DNA of 64,000 bases from positions 176,915 to 240,914 of the forward strand of contig PLZA01000014.1 in NCBI GenBank assembly GCA_003153505.1. The letters are read 5' to 3'. The notes under the pieces are model-generated. The model saw nothing but the letters and a program-made list of their open reading frames with translations, did no database searches and was not told the DNA's origin. Made by a program: the position numbers and the translations under genes. Origin of the DNA: Candidatus Dormiibacterota bacterium. GTDB taxonomy: Bacteria > Chloroflexota > Dormibacteria > Aeolococcales > Aeolococcaceae. Every line of letters begins with the position of its first letter. Within the stretch, counting starts at the first letter, position 1. This document shows, one piece after another, positions 8,428 through 18,619 of this stretch.

Positions 8428-8631
8428 TCCTCCGTCCCGGTGATGGCCGCTGATGATGCCACTGTCGGGTCCACAGCGTTGGTCGTGGGGTACCCTTGTT
8501 CTCCTCGGCGGGTAACCGCATGCTGATCTTCAGCGTTCCCCAGACAGGAAGCCCACCGTGGCGCGCCGGCCCCGCACCGACTGTGCGGCGGTCAGTACAC
8601 CCGTTCGGAAATCGAGAGCAACACCTCAACT
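8428..8631. other. Divergent intergenic region (204 bases)
   Basis: Separates the quinone-reductase-like gene (leftward) from the LCP gene (rightward), so it must hold both promoters. I see no convincing -10/-35 pair for the LCP gene, no ribosome-binding site close to ATG 8632, and no RNA gene. Confidence 0.4.
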
Positions 8632-10113
8632 ATGGCAACAATCACCAGATCGTCCATCCGCCGCCGGCGCCGGTCGCGGTACAACGTCCTCCCGGGCTGG
8701 ATCACGCGCAAACGTGCCGTGGTCTCGGTCATCGTCATGTTCTCCCTGCTGCTCGTCGCCGGTGGCGTCTATGGCGTTCGTCTCTCGCTCGCGCTGGCCA
8801 AGACGTTTCACACCAACCCCATCAGCGCGGCGATCGGCGCGCTCCAGGGCGGGGGTGGCTCGGCCATCGATCGGGAACGTCAGCACTACCAACGAATCAA
8901 CATCGTGCTCTACGGGTACGGTGGCGATCAGCACTCCGGGGCCTTCCTCACCGATTCGATCATGGTGATCTCGATCATGCCGATGGCCGGTCATCCACCG
9001 CAGATCGCGGAGATCTCGCTTCCGCGCGACTGGTTCGTGACCATTCCACTGCGCAACGGCAAGTCGACCGCGCAGCGCATCAACTTCGCCTATGCCGCGG
9101 GCATGCTCGGTGAGGGACCGCAGCCCGCGAGCGCCGTGGACGCGGGCGCTGCCGTCGCTGACCCGCTGATCGCGCATCTGCTCGGCATCGGCATCAACTA
9201 CTTCGTGGGTGTCGACTTCAACGCGTTCAAGCAGGCCGTCGATGCGGTCGGCGGCATCAACATCGATGTCCCGGCAGGATTCACGGACTACCAGTACCCC
9301 GCCGGCGAATGCGCCCTCGGCAACTGCGGCTACGAGACGGTTCGCTTCAAGGCAGGATTGCAGCACATGAACGGGGCGACGGCGCTCATCTATGCGCGGT
9401 CGCGGCACGGCAACAATGGGCAAGGATCGGACTTCGCTCGGAGTCGCCGCCAGCAGCAGATCATCGTCGCGCTGAAGGCGCAGATCGAGAGCGTTGGCGG
9501 CTTCGGCAAGTTGCCGGATGTCATCAACGCCCTGGGCAACAACGTGCTCACCGACCTGACGATCGGCGACGCCGAATCCCTCTACGGACTGGTGAACGGT
9601 GTCAATCCGGCGACCGTTGAGCACATCAGCATCGACGACACCAACTTCCTCTACGACTGTGGCTACCCCACCCACTGCGGGAGCTACTACCTGTACGCGA
9701 ACGACCAGAGCTTCCAGTCGCTGACGCATTTCGTGCAGAACATCTTCCCCGCGCCCGCCGCGCTGGCAGAGGGCGCACCCGTGACGTTCGTCAATGCGAG
9801 TGGCCGCAACAACAATGCGACCACCAGGTGGGCCTCGCTCATGAAAATGGCCGGCTTCTCGACCACGGCAGGCGGCAAAGCCCCCACCCAGACGGTGACC
9901 CAGGTGATCGACAACAGCGGCGGCAAGGATGCGGCCGCGGCGGAATGGCTGGCGACGTTCTTCGGTGTGAGCGTCACCACGGAGCCCGCGCCGACCGCGG
10001 CGCTCACAACCCCGCCGGCGACACCCGCGCGAGCCGCCCCGGGCGGTGTGAGCGTCATACTCGGCAGCGCTGAGGAGCAGGCGTTCCTCGGTGACCCCGG
10101 ATTTGGTCACTAG
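8632..10113 (+). CDS. LytR-CpsA-Psr (LCP) family protein with C-terminal LytR_C domain
   Basis: 493 aa. Basic cytosolic N-terminus (RRRRRSRY), one membrane anchor about residues 29-51, then the LCP catalytic domain: LTDSIMVISIMP, ISLPRDWFVTIP, DFNAFKQAVDAVGGINIDVP, LIYARSRHGNNGQGSDFARSRRQQQ. These arginine and aspartate motifs hold the polyprenyl-pyrophosphate head group. Residues about 380-470 (PVTFVNASGRNN onward) form a LytR_C domain. LCP enzymes transfer glycopolymers from undecaprenyl carriers to peptidoglycan on the outer membrane face, which fits the surface-polysaccharide genes at the right end. A second LCP gene lies at 12456-13499. Confidence 0.92.
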   Translation: MATITRSSIRRRRRSRYNVLPGWITRKRAVVSVIVMFSLLLVAGGVYGVRLSLALAKTFHTNPISAAIGALQGGGGSAIDRERQHYQRINIVLYGYGGDQHSGAFLTDSIMVISIMPMAGHPPQIAEISLPRDWFVTIPLRNGKSTAQRINFAYAAGMLGEGPQPASAVDAGAAVADPLIAHLLGIGINYFVGVDFNAFKQAVDAVGGINIDVPAGFTDYQYPAGECALGNCGYETVRFKAGLQHMNGATALIYARSRHGNNGQGSDFARSRRQQQIIVALKAQIESVGGFGKLPDVINALGNNVLTDLTIGDAESLYGLVNGVNPATVEHISIDDTNFLYDCGYPTHCGSYYLYANDQSFQSLTHFVQNIFPAPAALAEGAPVTFVNASGRNNNATTRWASLMKMAGFSTTAGGKAPTQTVTQVIDNSGGKDAAAAEWLATFFGVSVTTEPAPTAALTTPPATPARAAPGGVSVILGSAEEQAFLGDPGFGH

Positions 10114-10136
10114 CTCCGCACAAAGGTAGGCGAATT

Positions 10137-11177
10137 GTGGGACAGAGGATTGCCGTCCTCACGGGCGGCGGTGATGCGCCGGGTCTCAACGCCGCGATTC
10201 GTGCGATCGGCAGGCGAGGACTCGCCGCCGGTGACACATTGGTCGGCGTACGCAACGGATGGGCGGGCATGATCGGTGAGGGCGACGTCTTCACCCTCGA
10301 GCGCCACCAGCTCTCGGGCATCCTGCAACTCGGTGGCACCATGCTCGGCAGCTCACGGGTGAATCCGATGAAGCTCGACGGTGGGATCGACCAGGTGTTG
10401 CGCAACCTCGACAGGCTCCATCTCGACGCGCTTGTCGCCATCGGTGGCGACGACACGCTGAGTGTCGCAGCCCGCCTGGCCGAACACCAGGCGCGTGTGG
10501 TCGGTGTCCCCAAGACGATGGACAACGACCTCAGTGTCACCGACTACTGCATCGGCTTCGACAGCGCGGTCAGCGTGGTCACCGAGGCGCTCGACCGCCT
10601 GCACACCACCGCAACCTCACATCACCGCGTGATGGTGTGCGAGGTGATGGGTCGCGACACCGGCTGGGTGGCCGTGATGGGCGGCCTGGCGGGCGGCGCC
10701 GACATGATCATCCTCCCCGAATTCAGCGTCCCCTTCGACGAGGTTGTCGCGCATCTCGAGGTCCGCCGGACCGCGGGAAGCGACTTCAGCATCATCGTCG
10801 TGTCCGAGGGCGTGGAGATGGACGGCCTGCAGTCGAAGGACGAGGCGGAGGGCGCGCGCGACGCTTTCGGCCACGTCCAGCTGTCGCGTCGCGGCGTCGG
10901 TGAGAATCTTGCGCGGATCATCGAGGAACGCACCGGGCTCGAGACGCGGGCGACCGTGCTGGGGCACGTCCAGCGCGGCGGTTCCCCAACCGCATACGAC
11001 CGCATCTGGGCGACCCGCGTCGGTGCGAAGGCATACGACCTTGTGGGCGAAGGACGGTTCGGGGAGATGCCGGTGGTGACCAACGGCACCGTCAACGTCT
11101 CCAGCATCGCCGCGGTCGTCGCCGAGCAGCGACGCGTGCCTCGCGAGCTCTACGAGCTCGCCCAGGTCTTCTACTGA
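10137..11177 (+). CDS. pfp: 6-phosphofructokinase, probably pyrophosphate-dependent
   Basis: 346 aa, compact bacterial PfkA fold starting IAVLTGGGDAPGLNAAI. Phosphorylates fructose 6-phosphate at C1. Two positions decide the phosphoryl donor: the residue equivalent to E. coli Gly104 is Asp106 in GGDDTLSV, and the one equivalent to Gly124 is Lys126 in GVPKTMDND. Asp and Lys at these sites are typical of PPi-dependent enzymes, which act reversibly. Catalytic Asp in TMDND and the substrate arginines (MGRDTGWV, GHVQRGGSPTA) are present. GTG 10137 has AAAGGTAGG upstream. PPi use is predicted, not shown. Confidence 0.9.
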   Translation: MGQRIAVLTGGGDAPGLNAAIRAIGRRGLAAGDTLVGVRNGWAGMIGEGDVFTLERHQLSGILQLGGTMLGSSRVNPMKLDGGIDQVLRNLDRLHLDALVAIGGDDTLSVAARLAEHQARVVGVPKTMDNDLSVTDYCIGFDSAVSVVTEALDRLHTTATSHHRVMVCEVMGRDTGWVAVMGGLAGGADMIILPEFSVPFDEVVAHLEVRRTAGSDFSIIVVSEGVEMDGLQSKDEAEGARDAFGHVQLSRRGVGENLARIIEERTGLETRATVLGHVQRGGSPTAYDRIWATRVGAKAYDLVGEGRFGEMPVVTNGTVNVSSIAAVVAEQRRVPRELYELAQVFY

Positions 11178-11211
11178 GCGGCTTCTCGAACGCCGTCTCT
11201 CGGCGCGGGCC

Positions 11212-11382
11212 ATGACCACACAGATCGCAGTCGTCACCGGCGCCAGCAGAGGTATCGGTCGTGCGCTGGTTGAGAGATTGAGGCAGCGCGGACAGGCGGT
11301 CGTGGCGCTCGCACGATCGAGCGGCGATCTCGCCGACGTCGCGGCCCAGACCGGGGCATTGCCCTACGTTCTCGACGTCTAG
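11212..11382 (+). pseudogene. Truncated short-chain dehydrogenase (N-terminal relic)
   Basis: A 56-codon frame begins with the SDR cofactor motif: ATG, then TQIAVVTGASRGIGRALVER, and a second beta strand QAVVALARSSGDL, ending LPYVLDV and TAG. A normal SDR has about 250 residues with a Ser-Tyr-Lys active site; here everything after the beta-alpha-beta-alpha start is gone. Its TAG shares the CTAG tetranucleotide with the stop of the convergent propeller gene, so the breakpoint lies exactly at that gene's end. It is most likely a deletion or rearrangement remnant; a functional mini-protein is unlikely. Confidence 0.7.
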
Positions 11383-12446
11383 CGCGCCATCACGGGCACG
11401 CTGCTGAGCGGCGACCAGCTGGGTGGGGAGGACGCATCGAAATCGAGGTTGGTCGTGACCTGGAGCGGCGCGGACGGCGCGGCGCTCCAGGCGCCTTTGA
11501 TCCACCACAGCTCGAAGTGGCCGGTGGCATCGGCGGTGTTGTAGTAGACGAGCCCGCTCCCGTCCGGCGCCCACACCGGCGCCGAACACAGGCAATTGTT
11601 CACCAGGGTCTGCGGCGTTCCGAGCTTTCCAGCGGTCAGGGTCGCGACTTCGAGGCGCGTGCTCTGCAATCCGGTGCCGCCGATGCAGATCATCGCGACC
11701 TTCGTGCCGTCAGGTGACGGCGCCGGCTGACCGCAGTCCTGAGCGGGCGTGGTGAGGATGATCGGTCTGCTCAGGGGCTTGCCTTGTAATGCGACCTGCG
11801 AGTACGCGTTACCACTGCCGATCGCGTACTTCGAGTAGATGATCGTGCCGCTGGCCATCGGTGTCGGATCGACGTCGCCGCCCGTGAACGGGTTGGAGTT
11901 GGTCAGCTGCGCGGTCGCAAGCTTGGCGCTGAGCGTTCCCGACCACACCGAAAAGTCGACCGCGAGGGTGCTCGAATTCTTTGGCTGGTCATAGCTGAAA
12001 TAGAGGGTGTTACCGTCGGCGCCCATATGCGGATAGAACATCCAGTGGTTAAGATACACGGTGTCGAGATGCACGTTGGCGTTGTTGCTGAGCCGGCGGA
12101 TGATCGAGCCCTGGCTGTTGAGCAGGTAGAGGTTCGAGTACTCGGCGGCGCGAAGCACCGCGACGATGTCCTGCGATTTGGGGACGTACGCCGGCTGCAT
12201 CCACGATCCCGAAGCCGTCGACAGGTGCAGATCGGTGAAGAACCCGTCGCTCAGGCGGTAGATGTCCCCGTTCTGCGCCAGGTACAGCGTGCCCGGGAGC
12301 ACGATCTTGGGGCGAGTCACGGTGGGGATGAAGACGCTGGACTCCGTCGGGATGTTGTGTTTTCTCGACGCGATCAACCGGTTCACACCCAGACCGAATC
12401 CGGCCATGAGCGCGAGCAACAGGATGACGGTCAGCGCTCGCTTCAC
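11379..12446 (-). CDS. Membrane-anchored TolB/WD40-like beta-propeller protein
   Basis: 355 aa. Signal-anchor at residues 5-22 (LTVILLLALMAGFGLGV), then repeated four-strand blade sequences: LYLAQNGDIYRLSDG, NLYLLNSQGSIIRRLS, TLYFSYDQ, QPAPSPDGTKVAMI, PVWAPDGSGLVYYN. The PSPDGTKVA and WAPDGSGL repeats are TolB-type blade signatures. It follows the LCP gene with a gap of nine bases, so the two are co-transcribed. Extracytoplasmic location with an LCP partner suggests a cell-envelope role such as binding glycopolymer or peptidoglycan (inference). No catalytic motif seen. Confidence 0.8.
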   Translation of the reverse strand: MKRALTVILLLALMAGFGLGVNRLIASRKHNIPTESSVFIPTVTRPKIVLPGTLYLAQNGDIYRLSDGFFTDLHLSTASGSWMQPAYVPKSQDIVAVLRAAEYSNLYLLNSQGSIIRRLSNNANVHLDTVYLNHWMFYPHMGADGNTLYFSYDQPKNSSTLAVDFSVWSGTLSAKLATAQLTNSNPFTGGDVDPTPMASGTIIYSKYAIGSGNAYSQVALQGKPLSRPIILTTPAQDCGQPAPSPDGTKVAMICIGGTGLQSTRLEVATLTAGKLGTPQTLVNNCLCSAPVWAPDGSGLVYYNTADATGHFELWWIKGAWSAAPSAPLQVTTNLDFDASSPPSWSPLSSVPVMAR

Positions 12447-12455
12447 GGCCGTCGC

Positions 12456-13499
12456 CTACACCGCTGGGAAGAATTTGTGCGTCAGGGGCAGGATGAGATT
12501 CCAGTTGGGTTGGAGTGCGTCCTGGTTGCTCACCACCAAGACGGACGTGTACGGCGAAGCCAGGATTACCTGCTGCACGTTCTGCAACTGCACGCTGCTC
12601 GCGATCGGCAGCAGCGACGCAATCTCGCTGATGCTCATGTCGGTCGAGAAATCATTGGCCATGGCTGTGGCGATGTCGGGAAGGTCGGCAATGCCGAGCA
12701 ACTTCGCCTTGGCACGCAATGCGAGCAGCACCTGCTGTTGACGCTGGGAGCGGCCGAAATCGCTGCGCAGATCGCCGTGGCGTGAGCGCACATACATCAG
12801 CGCCTGCATGCCGTTCATATGCTGTGGACCTGGCAGCACGGCGACCCGCTCATAGGCGTAGGGGTCCTTGCCGGTCAGGTCCTTCGGATAGAAATCGTCC
12901 ATCACCGGATTGGTCGCGACCACGTCGATGCCGCCAACCTGGTTGATCAGATTGACGAGACCGAGCAAGCCGATCCACGCGTAGTGGTCGATGTGGATGT
13001 GGAAGTCCTCCTCGACCGTGGCGACCGAGGCGCTGGCGCCGCCGTGGAGGTACGCAGCATCGATCTTGGCGCTGCCACCGGTGGAGAGCGGCACCCAGAG
13101 GTCGCGTGGGATCGACTCCATCACGACCTGCCTGGTCTTCGGATTGACCCTTGCCAGGATCATCGACTGGGTGAGGACCGTGCCGCCGAACTTGGCGTCG
13201 TTGTCAGAGCCCAGCAGGAGGACCGTGAAGGGTTGACCCGGGGGTGCCACCGCCGGCGGCGCCGATGCCCTGGCCGCGGCGGATGCCGACGCCGATGCGC
13301 CAGCCGAGGGCTGGGCGGTCTGGAGGCTCCGGTCGATGGTGTGGCCGGTGTCCTCGAACGCGGTCACGATTGCGGGCATGAAGTACGCCACAACGCCAAT
13401 AACCCCGGACAGCACGAAGCCGACTGCAATCAGGAACCCGAGAAGGACCCGGCTGCGCCTCTTGCGTGGGCGGCGCAGCGAGGCGCGTTGACGTCTCAC
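12456..13499 (-). CDS. LytR-CpsA-Psr (LCP) family protein
   Basis: 347 aa. Very basic N-terminus (RRPRKRRSR), membrane anchor about residues 20-42, a Ala/Ser/Pro linker, then the LCP domain: VLLLGSDNDAKFGGTVLTQS, ESIPRDLWVPLS, LINQVGGIDVVATNPVMDD, ALMYVRSRHGDLRSDFGRSQR. It lacks the C-terminal LytR_C domain found in the other LCP protein at 8632-10113. Predicted to attach glycopolymers to peptidoglycan. GTG 13499 lies six bases after a TATAAC box, so the message appears leaderless. First gene of a two-gene unit with the propeller protein; divergent from meaB. Confidence 0.92.
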   Translation of the reverse strand: MRRQRASLRRPRKRRSRVLLGFLIAVGFVLSGVIGVVAYFMPAIVTAFEDTGHTIDRSLQTAQPSAGASASASAAARASAPPAVAPPGQPFTVLLLGSDNDAKFGGTVLTQSMILARVNPKTRQVVMESIPRDLWVPLSTGGSAKIDAAYLHGGASASVATVEEDFHIHIDHYAWIGLLGLVNLINQVGGIDVVATNPVMDDFYPKDLTGKDPYAYERVAVLPGPQHMNGMQALMYVRSRHGDLRSDFGRSQRQQQVLLALRAKAKLLGIADLPDIATAMANDFSTDMSISEIASLLPIASSVQLQNVQQVILASPYTSVLVVSNQDALQPNWNLILPLTHKFFPAV

Positions 13500-13505
13500 C
13501 TGAGG

Positions 13506-13511
13506 GTTATA
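13506..13511 (-). promoter_or_regulatory. Putative -10 box (TATAAC) for the LCP-propeller unit
   Basis: On the minus strand TATAAC ends six bases before GTG 13499 with no ribosome-binding site between, as for a leaderless message. Confidence 0.45.
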
Positions 13512-13565
13512 ACGAACTCGGCCTTCGTCAGGGTTACGGTGCGCAGGATGAACTCGGGGCGCCGG

Positions 13566-13571
13566 TAGACT
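13566..13571 (+). promoter_or_regulatory. Putative -10 box (TAGACT) for meaB
   Basis: TAGACT ends seven bases before ATG 13579. The spacing equals that of several other genes in the window and leaves no room for a ribosome-binding site. Confidence 0.5.
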
Positions 13572-13578
13572 TTGATCG

Positions 13579-14531
13579 ATGTCTCAGCCTCAACTCGCCG
13601 ACCGCCTGATGGCCGGTGAGACGCGCGCTCTGGCACGCGCCATCCGGATGGTGGAGGATCGGGATCCGGGTATCGCCGACCTGCTCCGGCAGGTACGCGA
13701 GCGGGCCGGGAGCGCCCGAGTGGTCGGGATTACGGGACCCCCCGGGAGCGGCAAGAGCACCCTCTGCGATCAGGTCATCGAACGCTGGAGAGCTCGCGGG
13801 CACCTCGTCGGCGTGATCGCCGTGGATCCGTCGAGCCCCTTCACCGGGGGGGCGATCCTCGGCGACCGGGTTCGAATGGTCCGCCACACGCTCGATCCCG
13901 GCGTCTTCATCAGGAGCATGGCCGCGCGCGGGCATCTGGGTGGCCTTGCCGCGGCTGCGCGGGAGGCGATTCGCCTCCTCGACGCCTCCGGTCGCGACCG
14001 CTGCCTGCTCGAGACCGTGGGCGTCGGCCAGTCCGAGCTCGAGGTCATGGAGACAGCTGACACGACCATCGTGGTGACGACGCCCAGCGCGGGAGACGCC
14101 GTCCAGATCATCAAGGCCGGCATTCTCGAGATCGCGGACATCTTCGTGGTCAACAAGGCCGATCTCCCCGGAGCCTCCAAGGTCGTCCGCGACCTGAAGG
14201 AGCTCGTCCGCCATGGCACCACTCGCGGCGGATGGTCGCCGCCGGTCCTCACCACCGTTGCGGAGAGCGGAGAAGGCGTCGACGATCTCGTTGCCGAGAT
14301 CGACCGGCACGGCGACACCATTGCCGCGTCGGGGGAGCTCGAGCGCCGGCGGATCGCGCGGTTGCGCGCGGAGGTCGAGGCAATCGTGGTCGAGCGAGCG
14401 GCTGAGCGCGCGCGAATTGCGCTGCATGAGGGGACAATGAGTCGAGAGCTCGACGGCGATCTGAGCCGGGTGGACCCGTACGCCCTGGCCGAACGCATTC
14501 TCAACGGGCACACCAGGGAATCAACCGCACC

Positions 14532-14535
<4 letters not shown>
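13579..14535 (+). CDS. meaB: MeaB-type GTPase, methylmalonyl-CoA mutase chaperone
   Basis: 318 aa G3E-family P-loop GTPase (also called ArgK). Walker [10 protein letters not shown] at residues 53-61, followed by [20 protein letters not shown] and RVRM, which are diagnostic for the MeaB group; [10 protein letters not shown] is the NKxD base-recognition motif. MeaB gates delivery of adenosylcobalamin to, and removal of damaged cofactor from, methylmalonyl-CoA mutase. Its stop overlaps the mutase start by four bases, which fixes the partnership. Apparent leaderless start behind TAGACT. Confidence 0.95.
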
Positions 14536-16187
<1,652 letters not shown>

Positions 16188-16199
16188 TCTTTCCTTAAC

Positions 16200-16217
16200 C
16201 CCTCCATAAGAGGGAGG
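16200..16217. repeat. Short inverted repeat upstream of the PhoB-like regulator
   Basis: CCCTCC and GGGAGG arms (16200-16205, 16212-16217) around ATAAGA. It could be a hairpin ending the mutase message (no T-run follows) or a regulator site; it lies 22 bases before the response-regulator start. Confidence 0.35.
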
Positions 16218-16238
16218 CGACTAGGCTCAGCCGGTATC

Positions 16239-16985
16239 GTGGGAGCCAAGCACATCCTGGTGGTCGAGGACGAGGAGGTCATCCGAGAGACCCTCCGGTT
16301 CAACCTCGTGCGCGAGGGATACCAGGTGAGCCTGGCGTCCAACGGCATCGAGGCGCTCGACAAGGCCAGGGAGTTGCGACCGGACCTGATCGTGCTCGAT
16401 CTGATGCTCCCTGAGCTCGGCGGGCTCGAAGTGTGTCGCATCCTCAGGCAGGAGACCACGACGCCGGTGCTGGTGCTGAGCGCCCGTGATAGCGAGCTCG
16501 ACAAGATCGTCGGCCTCCGGGTCGGTGCGGACGATTACATGACCAAGCCGTTCTCACTCGCCGAGCTCACCGCGCGCGTCATGGCCCTGCTGCGCCGCGC
16601 GCAGCCCGGCACCGAGGAACGCGGCGTGGTGGAGGTCGAGGAGTTTGGCGATTTCCGGTTCGACCGGGGCGCGCGATCGGTGCGTGTCGGCAAGGAGGGC
16701 CTTCGGCTTTCGCCAAAGGAATTCGACCTGCTCTCGTTCCTGCTCGCCAACCCGGGACGGGTGCACTCGCGCGAACAGCTGATCCGGCGAGTTTGGGGCC
16801 CCAAGTTCTTTGGCGAGCGCAAGACCGTCGACGTCCACGTCCGCTGGCTCCGTGAGAAATTCGAGCCGTTCGAGGCGCTTCCGTTCAGGATCACCACGGT
16901 GTACGGCGTCGGCTACCGGCTCGACCGGATCCTCGAGCACACCGAGCCTGCGGCCGCCGACGTCGCGGTCGTCGGGCGCCGCTGA
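16239..16985 (+). CDS. OmpR/PhoB-family response regulator
   Basis: 248 aa. Receiver domain (1-120) with acidic pocket EDEE, phospho-acceptor Asp54 in LIVLDLMLPE, and the Lys of DDYMTKPFSLAEL; C-terminal winged helix about 130-230 with LSPKEFDLLSFLLANPGRVHSREQLIRRVWG and TVDVHVRWLREKFE. No histidine kinase gene is adjacent, so the partner is elsewhere. Its place ahead of ppx, phoU and ppk suggests phosphate control like PhoB/RegX3 (inference). GTG 16239 lacks a good ribosome-binding site; a TAGGCT box 11 bases upstream could give a near-leaderless transcript. Confidence 0.93.
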   Translation: MGAKHILVVEDEEVIRETLRFNLVREGYQVSLASNGIEALDKARELRPDLIVLDLMLPELGGLEVCRILRQETTTPVLVLSARDSELDKIVGLRVGADDYMTKPFSLAELTARVMALLRRAQPGTEERGVVEVEEFGDFRFDRGARSVRVGKEGLRLSPKEFDLLSFLLANPGRVHSREQLIRRVWGPKFFGERKTVDVHVRWLREKFEPFEALPFRITTVYGVGYRLDRILEHTEPAAADVAVVGRR

Positions 16986-17007
16986 CTTCGGCGGAGTTGG
17001 CCCTGCC

Positions 17008-17013
17008 TATACT
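17008..17013 (+). promoter_or_regulatory. Putative -10 box (TATACT) for ppx
   Basis: TATACT sits in the 59-base gap after the response regulator, about 31 bases before ATG 17045; it argues against the in-frame TTG at 16997 as the start. Confidence 0.4.
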
Positions 17014-17044
17014 TGCCGCTCCCGCCCGAGTTCGGACCAGGGAG

Positions 17045-18619
17045 ATGGTCGCTTTGGAATCTCCGCTCGCCGTCATCGACATCGGGTCGAACTCGGCTCG
17101 AATCGCAGTGCTGCGCCTGGACTCGTCCGGTCAGCTCGACATCATCGCGGATGCGCGGACGTCGCTCCAGCTCGCACGGCGGGTCGACTCGCGCGGCCGG
17201 ATCGAGGCGAGCGCTGTCACCGAGGCTGTCGCTGCGGTTCGCGATTTCCGGGCGGTCGCCGCTGCGGCAGGTGCCGAGCGGACCGTCGCCGTCGCGACGG
17301 CGGCCATGCGCACCGCGACGAACCGCGACAGCGTGCTGGCCAGGCTCGAGGCCGACACCGGGCTGGCGATCAAGGTCATCGACGGCGAGGAAGAAGCGCG
17401 ATACGCATTTCTCGGCGCCGTCCATGGTCTGCCCATCGACACCGGGTACCTCATCGACGTCGGAGGTGGGAGTTTCGAGCTGGCCTACTTCGAACGCCGG
17501 CGCGCGCTCCGCTGGTGGACCTTCGAACTGGGCGCGCTGGTCACGACCGACCAGTTCCTGAGCAGCGACCCCCCGCGAGCTTCGGAGATCGCCGATCTGC
17601 GCAACCACGTCATCCAGACGCTTCACGACGCAGGCGTCCCGCCGCTTCCCGAGGATGGCGGCATGGTCGGCACCGGGGGCACGGTCCGGAACCTCGCCAA
17701 GATGCACATGCGATCGGTCGCGCACCCCATCGCCCGGGTCGACGGGTACGTCCTGCAACGGCGCGAGGTCCGCGATCTGACGTCGCGGCTCACCACCCGA
17801 AACCGCTCCTCGTTGCGAACGGTGCCGGGGCTCTCCACCGATCGCGCGGACTCGATCGCCGGCGGCGCCTTGGTGGTCATGGCGGCGATGGACGCTCTTG
17901 GTGCGAAAAGTCTGATGGTGTCCGGGCACGGGCTTCGCGAGGGGATCGCGCTGGCCGAGTTGAACATGCCGCTCCCCGAGGTCCATCAGGTACGGCGCAG
18001 TTCTGTTGCGGCGCTCGCATCACGGTTCTCCACCTGGGACGAGCGCAGAGCCGCCCGGCGTGTCGAGATGGTGCGCGCGATCCTCGGTGTCGCCGACCCG
18101 ACGATGAACGCCGAGATGCGCGAGGTGCTCGACCACGCAACCACGCTGCTCGACGTCGGCCAGAGCATCAACTACTACGACCGCTGGACCCATGCTGCCG
18201 GGGTGACCGCCTCGGCCGACTTGCAGGGGTTCACGCATCGCGAGGTTGCCCTGATCGCGACGACGCTCGCCAGGCTCGGCAAAGCGCGGAGCAACCTCCC
18301 GAGGTACGCGCGGCTCTGCACCCGTGACGACATCAAGCGCATCGACCGGCTCGCGGTCATCCTCGAACTCGCCGATGAGCTTGATCGGCGGGTCAACGGC
18401 GGGGGACCACCGACGTTCCGCTATGACGACCGCCGCAGTCGAGTCGTGGTCTCGACTGGTCTTCCCTATACCTGGGAGCCCGAAGACCTGACCCGCCGCT
18501 TCCGGACGCGCCTCGGGCGGACGCTCAGCCTGCGTCCAGCAGAGACGGCGGGTGACCGAATGAAGGCGGCGGAGTCTCCAAACGGTCGATCGACTGGTAG
18601 AGGTCCTCGACGAGCGTGA
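17045..18619 (+). CDS. ppx: Exopolyphosphatase / guanosine pentaphosphatase (Ppx/GppA)
   Basis: About 524 aa. ASKHA-fold phosphatase domain (1-310): AVIDIGSNSARIAV phosphate loop, DGEEEARYAFLGAVHG, DVGGGSFELAYF and GTGGTVRNLAKMH. A C-terminal HD-like domain (about 330-500) is also present. It hydrolyses terminal phosphates of polyphosphate, and possibly pppGpp. Start is ATG 17045 with AGGGAG abutting, or TTG 17054 at better spacing; both follow the TATACT box. The last ~25 residues look non-coding in composition and overlap a convergent small frame. Operon context with PhoU and Ppk supports a polyphosphate role. Confidence 0.93.
   Translation: MVALESPLAVIDIGSNSARIAVLRLDSSGQLDIIADARTSLQLARRVDSRGRIEASAVTEAVAAVRDFRAVAAAAGAERTVAVATAAMRTATNRDSVLARLEADTGLAIKVIDGEEEARYAFLGAVHGLPIDTGYLIDVGGGSFELAYFERRRALRWWTFELGALVTTDQFLSSDPPRASEIADLRNHVIQTLHDAGVPPLPEDGGMVGTGGTVRNLAKMHMRSVAHPIARVDGYVLQRREVRDLTSRLTTRNRSSLRTVPGLSTDRADSIAGGALVVMAAMDALGAKSLMVSGHGLREGIALAELNMPLPEVHQVRRSSVAALASRFSTWDERRAARRVEMVRAILGVADPTMNAEMREVLDHATTLLDVGQSINYYDRWTHAAGVTASADLQGFTHREVALIATTLARLGKARSNLPRYARLCTRDDIKRIDRLAVILELADELDRRVNGGGPPTFRYDDRRSRVVVSTGLPYTWEPEDLTRRFRTRLGRTLSLRPAETAGDRMKAAESPNGRSTGRGPRRA

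Noticed and set aside
7399..8526. 375-codon plus-strand frame opposite the quinone-reductase-like gene
   Set aside because: Antisense shadow with no recognisable domain; the minus-strand gene has a clear Rossmann motif.
8626..10110. 494-codon minus-strand open frame opposite the LCP gene
   Set aside because: Full overlap with a gene showing clear LCP motifs; the antisense translation is Arg/His/Asp-rich as expected from GC-rich shadow frames.
16200..16217. Pho-box reading of the region before the response regulator
   Set aside because: Only a short inverted repeat is visible; I cannot align two direct 7-11 base Pho units with confidence.
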